Positions 17,704 through 29,498 of a stretch of DNA of 38,392 nt are shown in pieces (the first letter of the stretch is position 1; the number at the start of each line of letters is the position of its first letter). The stretch is from Actinomycetota bacterium (GTDB lineage: Bacteria > Actinomycetota > Nitriliruptoria > Nitriliruptorales > Nitriliruptoraceae), in the NCBI GenBank assembly GCA_019348115.1, contig JAHWKB010000005.1, forward strand, positions 1 to 38,392, read 5' to 3'. Position numbers and translations under genes: made by a program. Below the pieces are notes generated by a model that worked only from the letters and a program-made list of their open reading frames with translations, made no database searches and was not told where the DNA came from.

Positions 17704-18489
17704 TCAGCGGCCGGAGAAACGGGCCTCGCGCCGCTCGATGAAGCTCATCACGCCTTCCTGGGCGTCCTCGCTCTGCATGACCTCGTCGACGAGCCCCCGC
17801 AGGTGACGCTTGGCGGGCTCGGGTCCCTCGTCGCGCGTGAGCCGGGCGTTCGCGAGCGTGCCGCGGACCCCGATGGGCGCCTGCGCCGCGATGCGGTGGG
17901 CGATGGCGGCCGCACGGTCGACGTGCGCGCCGGCGGGGACGACCTCCTGGACCAACCCGATGCGGAACGCCTCCTCGGCACCGAACTCCTCGGCGGTGAG
18001 GAGCCAGCGCATCGCGTTCCCCCAGCCGAGCTGCGCGTGGGCCCGGAGGGTCGCGCCGCCGAACGGCAGGATCCCGCGGCCGATCTCGAGCTGGTTGAAG
18101 CGCACGTCGTCGGCCGCGACCACGACGTCGCTCGCGAGCGCGAGCTCGATCGACAGCGTGAACGCGATGCCGTTGACGGCCATCACGACCGGCTTCGGGA
18201 CCTGCGGACCCCACACGCCGAACGGGTCGTACGCACGCCCCCCGGACAGGGCCTCCGGCCCGCGCTCGGCCACGGCCTGGCCGACCTCGGCGAGGTCGAG
18301 CCCGGCCGAGAAGTGGTCGCCCGTCGCGTAGACCATCCCGACCCGGATCCCCTCGTCCTCCCCGAGCCGCTCGTACGCGGCCGCGAACTCGTCGATCATC
18401 GCGAGGTCGAAGGCGTTGCGCTTCTCGGGACGGTCGATGCCGATGCGGAGCACGTGCCCGTCGACCTCGGTGACCACACGCTCGCCCAC
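17704..18489 (-). CDS. Enoyl-CoA hydratase/isomerase (crotonase) family protein
   Basis: IGIDRPEKRNAFDLAMIDEF...GDHFSAGLDLAEVG...NGIAFTLSIELALASDVVVAADDVRFNQLEIGRGILPFGGAT. Confidence 0.9.
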   Translation of the reverse strand: MGERVVTEVDGHVLRIGIDRPEKRNAFDLAMIDEFAAAYERLGEDEGIRVGMVYATGDHFSAGLDLAEVGQAVAERGPEALSGGRAYDPFGVWGPQVPKPVVMAVNGIAFTLSIELALASDVVVAADDVRFNQLEIGRGILPFGGATLRAHAQLGWGNAMRWLLTAEEFGAEEAFRIGLVQEVVPAGAHVDRAAAIAHRIAAQAPIGVRGTLANARLTRDEGPEPAKRHLRGLVDEVMQSEDAQEGVMSFIERREARFSGR

Positions 18490-18566
18490 GATCTCGTCCT
18501 CCCGACCCGACAGGGGGTGTCACCGTAGTCTCGCGAGCCGGAGCGACCGGGACGGCGGAGGACGAG

Positions 18567-19691
18567 GTGGGCGACGGCGGACGCGTGATCGTGGTGGGCG
18601 CCGGCGTGTTCGGTGCCGCCACCGCCAGCGAGCTCGCCGGCCGCGGCTGGGACGTCGTGCTCGTCGAGCGCTACCACCCGGGGCACGTCCGGGCGTCGTC
18701 GGGCGGCCTGTCGCGCGTCCTCCGCTTCGGCCACGGCGACGACGTCTGGCACACCTCCTCCGCCTACCGGTCGCTCGCCGCGTGGGGTGAGCTGGAACAG
18801 GACGTCGGCGAGGAGCTCGTCGTCCGCACCGGGATGATGTGGTTCGCCCACGCCGAGGACGGCTGGGAGGCGACGACCGAGCGGACGCTGCGGGCCGCGG
18901 GCATCCCCGTCGAGCGCCTGACGCCCGAGGACGCCGCACGCGCCTTCCCGAGCCTCGCGACCGACGACCTCGCGTTCGTCCTCCACGAGCCCGAGGCCGG
19001 CGCGATCCGTGCCGACCGCGCCACGCGGGCCCTGGTCCGCCAGGCCGAGCGACGGGGCGCCGAGGTCGTCGTCGGCCACGCCCAGCGCGCCGGCGACGGC
19101 GTGAGCGTCGATGGGGCGCGTCTCGAGGCCGACGCCGTCGTGTGGGCCTGCGGCCCGTGGCTCCCCGGCCTCTTCCCCGGGCTCGTCCACCTCCGGATCA
19201 CGCGTCAGGAGGCGGTGTACTTCGGGGCGCCGGCGGCCTGGCGCGCGTCGCAGGTCCCCACCTGGGTCGACTACGACGGCGCCGCGTACGGCACCGGCGA
19301 CATCGACGGCCACGGGTTCAAGTGCGCCCCGGACGTCGAGGGCGACGAACTCGACCCCGACACCGAGGACCGGCGCCCGTCGCCCTTCTCCGTCGAACGC
19401 GCGCGCGAGCTCATCGGGCACCGGTTCCCCGCGCTCGCCCAGGCCCCGGTCGTGCAGACGCGCGTGTGCCAGTACAGCCTCACCGCCGACACCCGCTTCG
19501 TCCTCGCGCCCGTGCCCGAGGCACCGGGGGTGTTCGTCGCCGGCGGCGGCTCCGGCCACGGCTTCAAGCACGGTCCGACGATCGGCCGCGTCATGGCCGA
19601 CCTCGTCGAGGGCCACGCCGCGCCGGACCCCGCGTTCGGACTCGGACCGCGCCACGCCGGCACCAAGCTCCGCACCGCCGGCGCCCGGTGA
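18567..19691 (+). CDS. FAD-dependent oxidoreductase, monomeric sarcosine oxidase/N-methyl amino acid oxidase-like
   Basis: VIVVGAGVFGAATASELAGRGWDVVLVERYHPGHVRASSGGLSRVLRFGHGDD; C-terminal GVFVAGGGSGHGFKHGPTIGRVMADLV. Confidence 0.88.
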   Translation: MGDGGRVIVVGAGVFGAATASELAGRGWDVVLVERYHPGHVRASSGGLSRVLRFGHGDDVWHTSSAYRSLAAWGELEQDVGEELVVRTGMMWFAHAEDGWEATTERTLRAAGIPVERLTPEDAARAFPSLATDDLAFVLHEPEAGAIRADRATRALVRQAERRGAEVVVGHAQRAGDGVSVDGARLEADAVVWACGPWLPGLFPGLVHLRITRQEAVYFGAPAAWRASQVPTWVDYDGAAYGTGDIDGHGFKCAPDVEGDELDPDTEDRRPSPFSVERARELIGHRFPALAQAPVVQTRVCQYSLTADTRFVLAPVPEAPGVFVAGGGSGHGFKHGPTIGRVMADLVEGHAAPDPAFGLGPRHAGTKLRTAGAR

Positions 19692-20509
19692 GGCGAACCC
19701 GACCGTTACCGCCGTCTCACCGCTCGCTCCCGCGCCAACGGCGGGTTCTGGCTCCGTCGCGACGCCATCGCTGCCGCCGGCTTCCGTGATGGCACGGTCA
19801 GCGAGCACGTCGCATCCGGACGCTGGATGGTGTGGTTCGACCACGTGTACCCGCCGGCGGGGATGCCGGACACGTGGGACCATCGCATCCGGGCGGCGTA
19901 CCTCCGCGCGGGTCCGGATGCCGTGGTCACCTGGCGCAGCGCCGCGAGGCTGGTGGATCTCGCCGGCTTCGACGACACCGAGTCGCTCGAGTTCCTCGTC
20001 CCACGGCTCCACACGCCGCGCATCCCCGGTATCACGGTCGCTCGGGACCCCGACCTGGTCGACGAGGAGATCGTCGCCTTCACGACCGTCCCTCGCGTCG
20101 CCGACGTGACCCGGCGGACCTCCAGCCGGCGATCCTCGACAACCCCGGCACGACGGGGAACCCGAAGCCCACGCGTGTCCTCCAGAGGCTCGACCCGAGG
20201 ATGGCCCGGGCACGTGCGGTCTCCGAGACCGACGTCATCGAGACGCTCGTCGCCATCGGAGACGAGCGGTTCGAGGTGAACGCGCGCCGGGTCCTCGACT
20301 GCGGACGCCCGGTCGAGTTCGACGTGCTCCTCCTGGCGGACGACGAGCGCGACGTCGAGCGCCGACGGCGATCGAGGCGAGCGGTCACCCCCGTCGAAAT
20401 CATCCCCGCCACGCACGCGCGGGACAACGCCGCGGTCGCCGCGGCGGTGAAGAAGCTGCCAGAACGGTCGCGCCGAACGGGATCCGAGCAGAAGAGCTCA
20501 GCGTGCTGA
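19692..20509 (+). pseudogene. Apparent remnant of an AbiEi-type/DUF559-associated protein plus unassigned out-of-frame coding-like tail
   Basis: Frame starting 19692 reads GEPDRYRRLTARSRANGGFWLRRDAIAAAGFRDGTVSEHVASGRWMVWFDHVYPPAGMP...AVVTWRSAARLVDLAGFDD...LEFLVPR...GITVARDPDL; no ATG/GTG/TTG before 19827; after RVADVTR the coding-like signal continues in another frame to 20509. Confidence 0.5.
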
Positions 20510-20539
20510 GGGGTCCTGCTCCGATCGCGGCAGCGAGGG

Positions 20540-22435
<1,896 letters not shown>

Positions 22436-22794
22436 GGAGTCCGGGCCGAGAGGTGGGTCCGAGGGTACCGGCGTCACCTCGGCGCCCCGCCCCAGCGGGC
22501 GGGGTCCGTCCAGCGGGAGGAAGCCGTCGCGGAGCACATCCGTCCAGTGGCGCCACGGGTTCACCGATCTCGGCAGCGCGACCCTGACGCCCGTGCACGC
22601 CCTCACGCGGGGTCGGCGCCCCTGGAACGGGGCACCGGCAGGCGGTTGCCCGTCGCGCCGGGCCGCTGGTACCCTCCGCGTCCGGCTCGCCACGCGTGCC
22701 CGGTCTGCGCTCTCCTCCTCACTCCAGGCGCGCTCGGCCGTGCGGTGACGTCCGCTCCCTCCTCAACGTGCTCCAGACCCGAACGGGATCGACC

Positions 22795-23055
22795 GTGGCA
22801 AACATCAAGTCGCAGATCAAGCGGAACCGCCAGAACGAGAAGGCGCGTCAGCGCAACCAGGCGGTCAGGTCGCGCCTCAAGACCGAGCTGAAGAAGTTCC
22901 GCACGGCCGTCGAGGCGGGCGAGCGCGAGGCCGCCGAGGCCGCGTTCAGGACCGCCACCCGCGAGCTCGACAAGGCCGCGACCAAGGGCGTCATCCACGG
23001 AAACAACGCGGCGAACAAGAAGTCGCGCATGGCCAAGAAGCTGCAGGCGCTCTAG
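22795..23055 (+). CDS. rpsT: 30S ribosomal protein S20
   Basis: GTG start [35 protein letters not shown]...[19 protein letters not shown]; divergent from lepA. Confidence 0.95.
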   Translation: MANIKSQIKRNRQNEKARQRNQAVRSRLKTELKKFRTAVEAGEREAAEAAFRTATRELDKAATKGVIHGNNAANKKSRMAKKLQAL

Positions 23056-23071
23056 GGACCTCCGCACGCAG

Positions 23072-23101
23072 ACGACGGGCGCCCTCGGGGGCGCCCGTCG
23101 T
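23072..23101 (+). terminator. Hairpin terminator after rpsT
   Basis: Perfect 13-bp stem ACGACGGGCGCCC / GGGCGCCCGTCGT with TCGG loop, starting 17 nt after the rpsT stop; no U-tract. Confidence 0.75.
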
Positions 23102-23167
23102 GCGTCCGGGGCAGACGCGTTCCGGCGGACGTCGACCACTAGGCTCGGCGCGAGCCCGACCGCCACC

Positions 23168-26100
23168 GTGAGGGACCGAGTGCCCGACCACCCGACGCCC
23201 AACGGAACGTCGTCGACCGCCTCCGGCGCGATGGACGAGGTGCTCGCCGAGGTCGCGGCGATCGCCCCGGACGGGCGCGGCCAGGTCGTCGTGGACTTCG
23301 CAGAGGCGGCCCTGCGCCGGGTCCCCGCCAACCAGCTGCGACAGGCGGACCGACGCCTGACCGCCCGCCAGCTCGTCGACGCGTTCACGGTCGCCGACGA
23401 GCGCCGGGCCGACGAGCTCGCGATCCGCGTCTTCACGCCCGAGGTCGCGCTCGACGGCTGGAGCAACCCGGGCACGGTCATCCAGATCGCCTCCGAGGAC
23501 CGCCCGTTCCTGCTCTCGACGGTCACCGAGGAACTGGAGCTGCGGGGCCTCGAGCTCGTGCGCTCGCTCCACCCCATCGTCGGGGTCCGGCGCGACGGGG
23601 ACGGGCGCATCCAGGAGGTGCTGCCCGCGCGGACCGCGGAGGAGCGGGAGTCGTTCCTCCACATCGAGCTCGACGCCGTGCTCGGTGCCGACGACGCCCT
23701 CGAGCTCTCCTCCACCCTCGAGCGGCTCCTCTCGGACGTGACCGCCGCCACCCGCGACTACGAGGCGATGTGCGCGCAGGTGCGCGCCGTCGCCGACCGG
23801 CTGCGCCGCGAGCCGCCGCCCGGGGTCGACCCGGAGCAGTCGGTCGAGACCGCGGCGCTCCTGAGCTGGCTCCTCGACGAGAACTTCGTCCTCCTCGGCA
23901 CGCGCGAGTACGAGGTGATCCCGGGCAACGACGGCCGCGACGCGGTCCGCGTCAAGCCCGGCTCCGGCCTCGGCGTCTTGACCCACGAGGCGTCCTCGCG
24001 CTTCGCGACGCCCGTCGCGATCGAGGACCTCGAACCGGACTTCCGCCGTCGCGTCACCGACACCGCGCTCCTCACGATGTCGCGGACCAACCGGCTGTCC
24101 ACGGTCCACCGACGGGCCCGGATGGACTACGTCGGCATCAAGCGCATCGGTCCGGACGGCACCGCCCGCGGCGAGTTCCGCGTCGTCGGCCTGTTCACGC
24201 GCAAGGGCTACACCGAACCGGCGCGGACCACCCCCGTCCTCCGGCGCAAGCTCTCGAGCATCCTCGAGCGCGAGGACGTCGTCCCCGGCTCCTACGACGA
24301 GATCACGCTCATCTCGCTCTTCCAGGCACTCCCGAAGGACGAGCTGTTCCAGGCGTCCGAGGACGACCTCCACGAGCTCCTCCTCGGTCTCTTCCACGCC
24401 GAGGAGCACCGCGAGACGCGCGTCATGACACGCGTCGACCACGTGACCCGCACCGTGAGCGTGCTCGTCGCCGTACCCCGTGACCGTTACAACCCGCAGC
24501 TGCGCCAGGACCTCCAGACGCTGTTCCTGGAGCGCTTCGGCGGCGACCGCGTGGACGTCGACCTGTCGCTCGGGGACCGCGCCGAGGCGCTCGTCCGCTT
24601 CAACGTCCAGATCGCGGGCGACACCATGCCCGACGTGCGCCCTGCCGCGCTCGAGCGGGAGGTGCGGGCGCTGGCGCGCTCGTGGATCGACGACGTCATG
24701 GTGGCGCTCACGCGCCGGTACGGCGACGCCGACGGCAAGCGCCTGGCGCGCCGCTTCGCGGAGCGGTTGCCCCGCTCCTACCGCGACGCGACGCCCCCCG
24801 GTCGGGCGCTCGACGACATCGCGCTCCTCGACCAGGTCGACCGCGAGGACCTCGAGCTCGCCGTCGTCCTGCAGCCCGCCGAGCCGGGCAAGCTCGTGCG
24901 GCTCAAGGCCGCGCAGCACGGGGACACGCTCGAGCTGTCGAGCTTCATCCCCATCCTCGAGTCGCTCGGGCTCACGGTGGTGGAGGAGATCCCGTACGTC
25001 CTCGAGGGCGACGGACCCGCCGTGTCGATCAGCGACTTCGGTGTCCGCGCGAGCGCCGGCGGCTCCATCGACGTGGCGACCGACGGCCCGCGGCTCGCCG
25101 AGGCGACCATCGCGGCGTGGCGCGGACAGGTCGAGGTCGACTCGATGAACCGGGTCATCCTGACCGGTGGGTTGACGTGGCAGCAGGTGTCGGTCCTGCG
25201 GGCCTACCGTCGCTACCGGCGTCAGGTCGGGACCGCGTACACGGCCGAGTACGTCAACGAGACCCTCGCGTCGCACCCGGCGGTCGTCGCGGCGCTGCTG
25301 GCGTACTTCGACGCGAGGTTCTCGCCGGCGGTCGACGTCACCGAGGAGGAGCTGGCCGTCCACCGCCAGCGCGTGATCGACCGCTGCGACGAGGTCGAGC
25401 GGCTCGACCACGACCGCATCATGCGCTCCTTCCTGTCGCTGATGGACGCGACGCTGCGCACCAACGCGTTCCGGGACGACGCGACGGCCGAGCGCCCCGA
25501 CGGCCGGCACATCCCGTACCTGTCGTTCAAGATCGACCCGTGGGCCGTGCCGGACATCCCGCGCCCCGTCCCCTACCGCGAGATCTTCGTCTACTCCCCC
25601 CTCGTCGAGGGCATCCACCTCCGCGGTGGCCCCGTGGCCCGCGGCGGGCTGCGCTGGTCGGACCGGCAGGACGACGTCCGCACCGAGGTCCTGGGCCTCC
25701 TCAAGGCGCAGATCCTCAAGAACGCGGTGATCGTCCCGACCGGCGCCAAGGGCGGGTTCGTCGTGAAGCGTCCGCCGGCCGATCGCGGCGAGCTCCGCGC
25801 CGAGGTCGAGCGCCAGTACGTGACCTTCGTCCGCGGCCTCCTCGACCTCACCGACAACCTGGCCGGCGGGGATGTCGTGCCGCCGCCGGACGTCCGCCGG
25901 CACGACGGTGACGACCCCTACCTCGTCGTCGCGGCCGACAAGGGCACGGCGACGTTCTCCGACCTCGCCAACTCGGTCGCGGCCGACTACGACTTCTGGC
26001 TCGGCGACGCCTTCGCGTCCGGCGGGTCCCGCGGGTACGACCACAAGGCGCTCGGCATCACCGCGCGCGGGGCGTGGCTGGCGGTCCGCCGCCACTTCCG

Positions 26101-28042
26101 CGAGCTCGGCATCGACACCCAGACCGAGCCCATCAGCGTCGTCGGCATCGGCGACATGTCCGGCGACGTGTTCGGCAACGGCATGCTCGCCTCGCGGACC
26201 ATCCGCCTCGTCGCCGCGTTCGACCACCGCGACATCCTCATCGACCCGGACCCCGACGCGGCCGCGATGTTCGAGGAGCGCAAGCGCCTCTACGACACCG
26301 CCGGCTCGACCTGGCAGGACATCGACCGCGCGCTCCTCTCCGAGGGCGGCGGCGTGTGGTCGCGGGACACGAAGATGATCGAGCTCAACGGCCGCATCCG
26401 GGAGCTCCTCCGGATCGAGGACACCGAGCTCCCGCCGGACGAGCTCATCCAGGCGATCCTCCGCGCGCCGGTCGACCTGCTGTGGGCGGGCGGCATCGGC
26501 ACCTACGTGAAGGCTTCGGAGGAGACCCACGACGACATCGGCGACCGCGCGAACGACGAGCTGCGGGTGGACGCCGACGAGCTCCGCGCGCGGGTGATCG
26601 GCGAGGGCGCCAACCTCTCGATCACCCAGCGGGCCCGCGTGCAGTACGCCCGCCGTGGCGGACGTCTGAACCAGGACGCGGTCGACAACGCGGCCGGCGT
26701 CGACATCTCCGACCACGAGGTCAACGTCAAGATCCTGCTGGGCGTCGCCCTCGAGGACGGGCTCATCGACGTCGAGGAGCGCGACCGCCTCCTCGCTGCC
26801 GTCACCGACGACATCGTCGAGCACGTCCTCACCGACGTCGACCGCCAGACGTGGGTGCTGTCGCAGGAGGTGCGCACGAGCGTGCGCGCGCTCGACCAGT
26901 ACGAGGCCGTGATGCGCACGCTCGAGGACGAGGTGGGCCTCGACCGCGAGATCGAGGCGTTGCCGGACCCGGCCGAGATGGCCCAGCGCGCCGAGGCCGG
27001 GGCGGGGCTCGGTCGTCCCGAGCTCGCGACCCTCGTGGCCTCGGTGAAGCGCGTCCTCGCCGCCGACCTCCTCGCCTCCGACCTCCCCGACCAGCCGGCC
27101 TTCCAGCCGACGTTGCGGACCTACTTCCCGCCGCTCCTGGTCGAGCGCTTCGAGGCGCTCCTCCCCCGGCACCGGCTGCGGCGTGAGCTGATCGCGATGG
27201 CCGTCGCGAACGACATCGTGAACCGGCTCGGCGTCACGTTCGTGTTCCGCCTCGCCGGCGAGACCGGCGTTCCCCGTGCCCGCGTCGTGGCGGCGTACTG
27301 GGCGGCCCGGGCCGTCGCGGACGCCGACCGCGCCTGGCGCGGGCTGGAGTCCCTCGCGACCATCCTCGACCCCGACCGGCAGCTGAGCCTCAAGCAGGGT
27401 GTGGACGAGACCGTCGCCGAGCTGACGCGCGCCTACCTCGGCGATGCCACCGGCGCCGACGTCGAGGCGGTCATCGACCGCGACGCCCCGGTCGTCGAGG
27501 CGTTCCGTGGCGATCTGATGCAGGTCGGCACCGACGACCAGCGCCGGCGACGGGTCGACCGCGCCAACACGCTCATGGACGACCTCGTCGACCCGGACCT
27601 CGCGGCCTACCTCGCCACGAGCCGGGACCTCACCCTCGGACCCGACGTCGCGGCCGTCTTCCGCGGCCTCGGTCCCGACAGCGCGCTCGGTCCCAGCGCC
27701 ATCACCGACGCGTTCCTGCGGCTCGCGAGCGCGCTCGGGGTCGACCGGCTCCGGCGGGTGCTCGACCGCATCGAGCCCGAGGGTCGCTGGTCGCGCTGGC
27801 AGCACGGTGGCCTGCTCGGCGACCTCCGCGAGGTCCAGCGCGCGGCCGTGGCGCGGACCCTGCGCGAGGAGCCGTCCCTCGCCGGGCCGGACGCCGTCCA
27901 GCGCTTCCTCACCCGCCGTGACGCCGCCCTCCGGCACGCCATCGACCTCATCCGCGACGTCGAGTCGGACGAAGAGCCCACCCTCGACGCCGTCAGCGTC
28001 GCCGTGCGCGCGATCCGGACCGCCCTCGACGAGCAGGGGTGA
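23168..28042 (+). CDS. NAD-specific glutamate dehydrogenase, large (180-kDa class)
   Basis: 1624 aa; RGGPVARGGLRWSDRQDDVRTEVLGLLKAQILKNAVIVPTGAKGGFVVKR; DKGTATFSDLANSVAADYDFWLGDAFASGGSRGYDHKALGITARGAW; GIGDMSGDVFGNGML. Start codon uncertain. Confidence 0.95.
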   Translation: MRDRVPDHPTPNGTSSTASGAMDEVLAEVAAIAPDGRGQVVVDFAEAALRRVPANQLRQADRRLTARQLVDAFTVADERRADELAIRVFTPEVALDGWSNPGTVIQIASEDRPFLLSTVTEELELRGLELVRSLHPIVGVRRDGDGRIQEVLPARTAEERESFLHIELDAVLGADDALELSSTLERLLSDVTAATRDYEAMCAQVRAVADRLRREPPPGVDPEQSVETAALLSWLLDENFVLLGTREYEVIPGNDGRDAVRVKPGSGLGVLTHEASSRFATPVAIEDLEPDFRRRVTDTALLTMSRTNRLSTVHRRARMDYVGIKRIGPDGTARGEFRVVGLFTRKGYTEPARTTPVLRRKLSSILEREDVVPGSYDEITLISLFQALPKDELFQASEDDLHELLLGLFHAEEHRETRVMTRVDHVTRTVSVLVAVPRDRYNPQLRQDLQTLFLERFGGDRVDVDLSLGDRAEALVRFNVQIAGDTMPDVRPAALEREVRALARSWIDDVMVALTRRYGDADGKRLARRFAERLPRSYRDATPPGRALDDIALLDQVDREDLELAVVLQPAEPGKLVRLKAAQHGDTLELSSFIPILESLGLTVVEEIPYVLEGDGPAVSISDFGVRASAGGSIDVATDGPRLAEATIAAWRGQVEVDSMNRVILTGGLTWQQVSVLRAYRRYRRQVGTAYTAEYVNETLASHPAVVAALLAYFDARFSPAVDVTEEELAVHRQRVIDRCDEVERLDHDRIMRSFLSLMDATLRTNAFRDDATAERPDGRHIPYLSFKIDPWAVPDIPRPVPYREIFVYSPLVEGIHLRGGPVARGGLRWSDRQDDVRTEVLGLLKAQILKNAVIVPTGAKGGFVVKRPPADRGELRAEVERQYVTFVRGLLDLTDNLAGGDVVPPPDVRRHDGDDPYLVVAADKGTATFSDLANSVAADYDFWLGDAFASGGSRGYDHKALGITARGAWLAVRRHFRELGIDTQTEPISVVGIGDMSGDVFGNGMLASRTIRLVAAFDHRDILIDPDPDAAAMFEERKRLYDTAGSTWQDIDRALLSEGGGVWSRDTKMIELNGRIRELLRIEDTELPPDELIQAILRAPVDLLWAGGIGTYVKASEETHDDIGDRANDELRVDADELRARVIGEGANLSITQRARVQYARRGGRLNQDAVDNAAGVDISDHEVNVKILLGVALEDGLIDVEERDRLLAAVTDDIVEHVLTDVDRQTWVLSQEVRTSVRALDQYEAVMRTLEDEVGLDREIEALPDPAEMAQRAEAGAGLGRPELATLVASVKRVLAADLLASDLPDQPAFQPTLRTYFPPLLVERFEALLPRHRLRRELIAMAVANDIVNRLGVTFVFRLAGETGVPRARVVAAYWAARAVADADRAWRGLESLATILDPDRQLSLKQGVDETVAELTRAYLGDATGADVEAVIDRDAPVVEAFRGDLMQVGTDDQRRRRVDRANTLMDDLVDPDLAAYLATSRDLTLGPDVAAVFRGLGPDSALGPSAITDAFLRLASALGVDRLRRVLDRIEPEGRWSRWQHGGLLGDLREVQRAAVARTLREEPSLAGPDAVQRFLTRRDAALRHAIDLIRDVESDEEPTLDAVSVAVRAIRTALDEQG

Positions 28043-28728
28043 GCCCGGGCTCCCGGCCCTACCTCCGCCCCGCGATCGCGCTCGGCGCGGCCGTCGGCGT
28101 GTTCGGGATGACCTTCGGGGTCCTGTCGAGCGCCGCCGGCATCGGCGTGGCGAAGACCGTCGCGATGTCGCTCCTCACGTTCACGGGCGCGTCGCAGTTC
28201 GCGGTGGTGGGCGTGCTCGCCAGCGGTGGGACGGTGACGGCGGCGATCGGTTCCGCGCTCCTCCTCGCGGCACGGAACGGCGCGTACGGGCTCGCGCTGT
28301 CGCCCACCCTCGGCGGCCGCCCCGCCCGTCGGCTCCTCGCGTCCCACCTCGTGATCGACGAGTCGACGGCAATGGCCGTCGGGCAGCACGATCCGGCGCA
28401 CGCCGAGGGGGCGTTCTGGGCGACGGGGTTGTCCGTGTTCGTGTTCTGGAACCTCGGCACCGTCATCGGCGCGCTCGGCGGGCAGGTGATCGGCGACCCG
28501 GCCGCCCTCGGACTCGACATCGCCTTCCCCGCGGGGTTCCTCGCGCTCCTGGTGCCGCTGCTGCGGGGACGGGGCGGGCGCATCGCGGCGGCGACGGGCG
28601 CGGTCATCGCGGCGGTCGCGCTCCCCTTCGTGCCGCCCGGCGTGCCGATCCTGCTGGCCGCCCTCGGGGTGGTGCCGGGGCTGCTCCTCGCCGACGCCCA
28701 CACGACCGACACGGGCGACGCGCCATGA
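28039..28728 (+). CDS. azlC: AzlC family branched-chain amino acid permease
   Basis: AIALGAAVGVFGMTFGVLSSAAGIGVAKTVAMSLLTFTGASQFAVVGVLASGGTVTAAIGSALLLAARNGAYGLALSPTL. Confidence 0.9.
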   Translation: MSPGSRPYLRPAIALGAAVGVFGMTFGVLSSAAGIGVAKTVAMSLLTFTGASQFAVVGVLASGGTVTAAIGSALLLAARNGAYGLALSPTLGGRPARRLLASHLVIDESTAMAVGQHDPAHAEGAFWATGLSVFVFWNLGTVIGALGGQVIGDPAALGLDIAFPAGFLALLVPLLRGRGGRIAAATGAVIAAVALPFVPPGVPILLAALGVVPGLLLADAHTTDTGDAP

Positions 28729-29024
28729 GCTGGACGGCCGTGCTCCTGCTGTCCGCGGGGGCCTACCTCCTCAAGGTCGCCGGGGTGCTCGGCGGCCGCT
28801 ACGCGGTCCGTCCGGTGGCGCTGCGGACCGTGGCGCTGCTGCCGCCCGCGCTCCTCGCGGCGCTGGTGGTGGTGCAGACCTTCGGCGGCGAAGGCGGCGT
28901 GGTGCTGGACGAGCGCGCGGCGGGACTCGCGGTCGCCGGCGTCGCCGTCTGGCGGCGGGCGCCGTTCGTCGTGGTGGTCGTCCTCGCCGCCGCCGTCACG
29001 GCCGGACTCCGGGCGCTCGCCTGA
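28725..29024 (+). CDS. azlD: AzlD family transporter subunit
   Basis: 99-aa hydrophobic protein MSWTAVLLLSAGAYLLKVAGVLGGRYAVRPVALRTVALLPPALLAALVVVQTF immediately downstream of azlC, overlapping by 4 nt. Confidence 0.85.
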   Translation: MSWTAVLLLSAGAYLLKVAGVLGGRYAVRPVALRTVALLPPALLAALVVVQTFGGEGGVVLDERAAGLAVAGVAVWRRAPFVVVVVLAAAVTAGLRALA

Positions 29025-29040
29025 GTACGCGAACGCGCCC

Positions 29041-29487
29041 TCAGCCGCTGGCCTTGATCGCCTGGCGCAGGTCGTCGAGGAGCACGTCGACGCCCCCGAG
29101 GCCGATGGCGAGCCGCAACATCCCCGGGAGGATGCCGGCGTCGATCCGCTCCTCGGGCGACATGTTGAAATGCGACGAGTTGAACGGCAGGCTCGCGAGC
29201 GTCTCGACGCCGCCGAGGCTCGTGGCCTCGACCGCTACGCGCAGGCTCCGGACGGCGCGCAGCGCCCGCTCGTCGCCACCCTCCGGCACGAGGATCAGCA
29301 TGGCGCCGCGGCGCTCGGGCATGACTCGGTCGACGACCGCGCCGGCGTCGGGGTGGTCGGCCTCGTGCCCTTCGGGACCGAGGCCGGGCTGTCGCCGGAG
29401 CAGATCGACCGCTGCCTCGATCTGATGGAGCGCCTGACGACCACCTCTCGACGCCCGCGGACGACGGACGCCTGACGGCGCGGCCAC
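29041..29487 (-). pseudogene. C-terminal fragment of a Cys/Met metabolism PLP-dependent enzyme (MetB/MetC/MdeA family)
   Basis: GAMLILVPEGGDERALRAVRSLRVAVEATSLGGVETLASLPFNSSHFNMSPEERIDAGILPGMLRLAIGLGGVDVLLDDLRQAI matches the family C-terminus; 148-aa ORF lacks the N-terminal PLP-binding region. Confidence 0.65.
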
Positions 29488-29498
29488 CGGGTCCGCCG

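Noticed and set aside
18396-20213. 605-aa minus-strand ORF
   Set aside because: Antisense to the sarcosine oxidase-like gene; no conserved motifs.
22991-27937. 1648-aa minus-strand ORF
   Set aside because: Antisense to the well-supported glutamate dehydrogenase; Arg/Asp/Val/Leu-rich low-information translation typical of the complementary frame in high-GC DNA.
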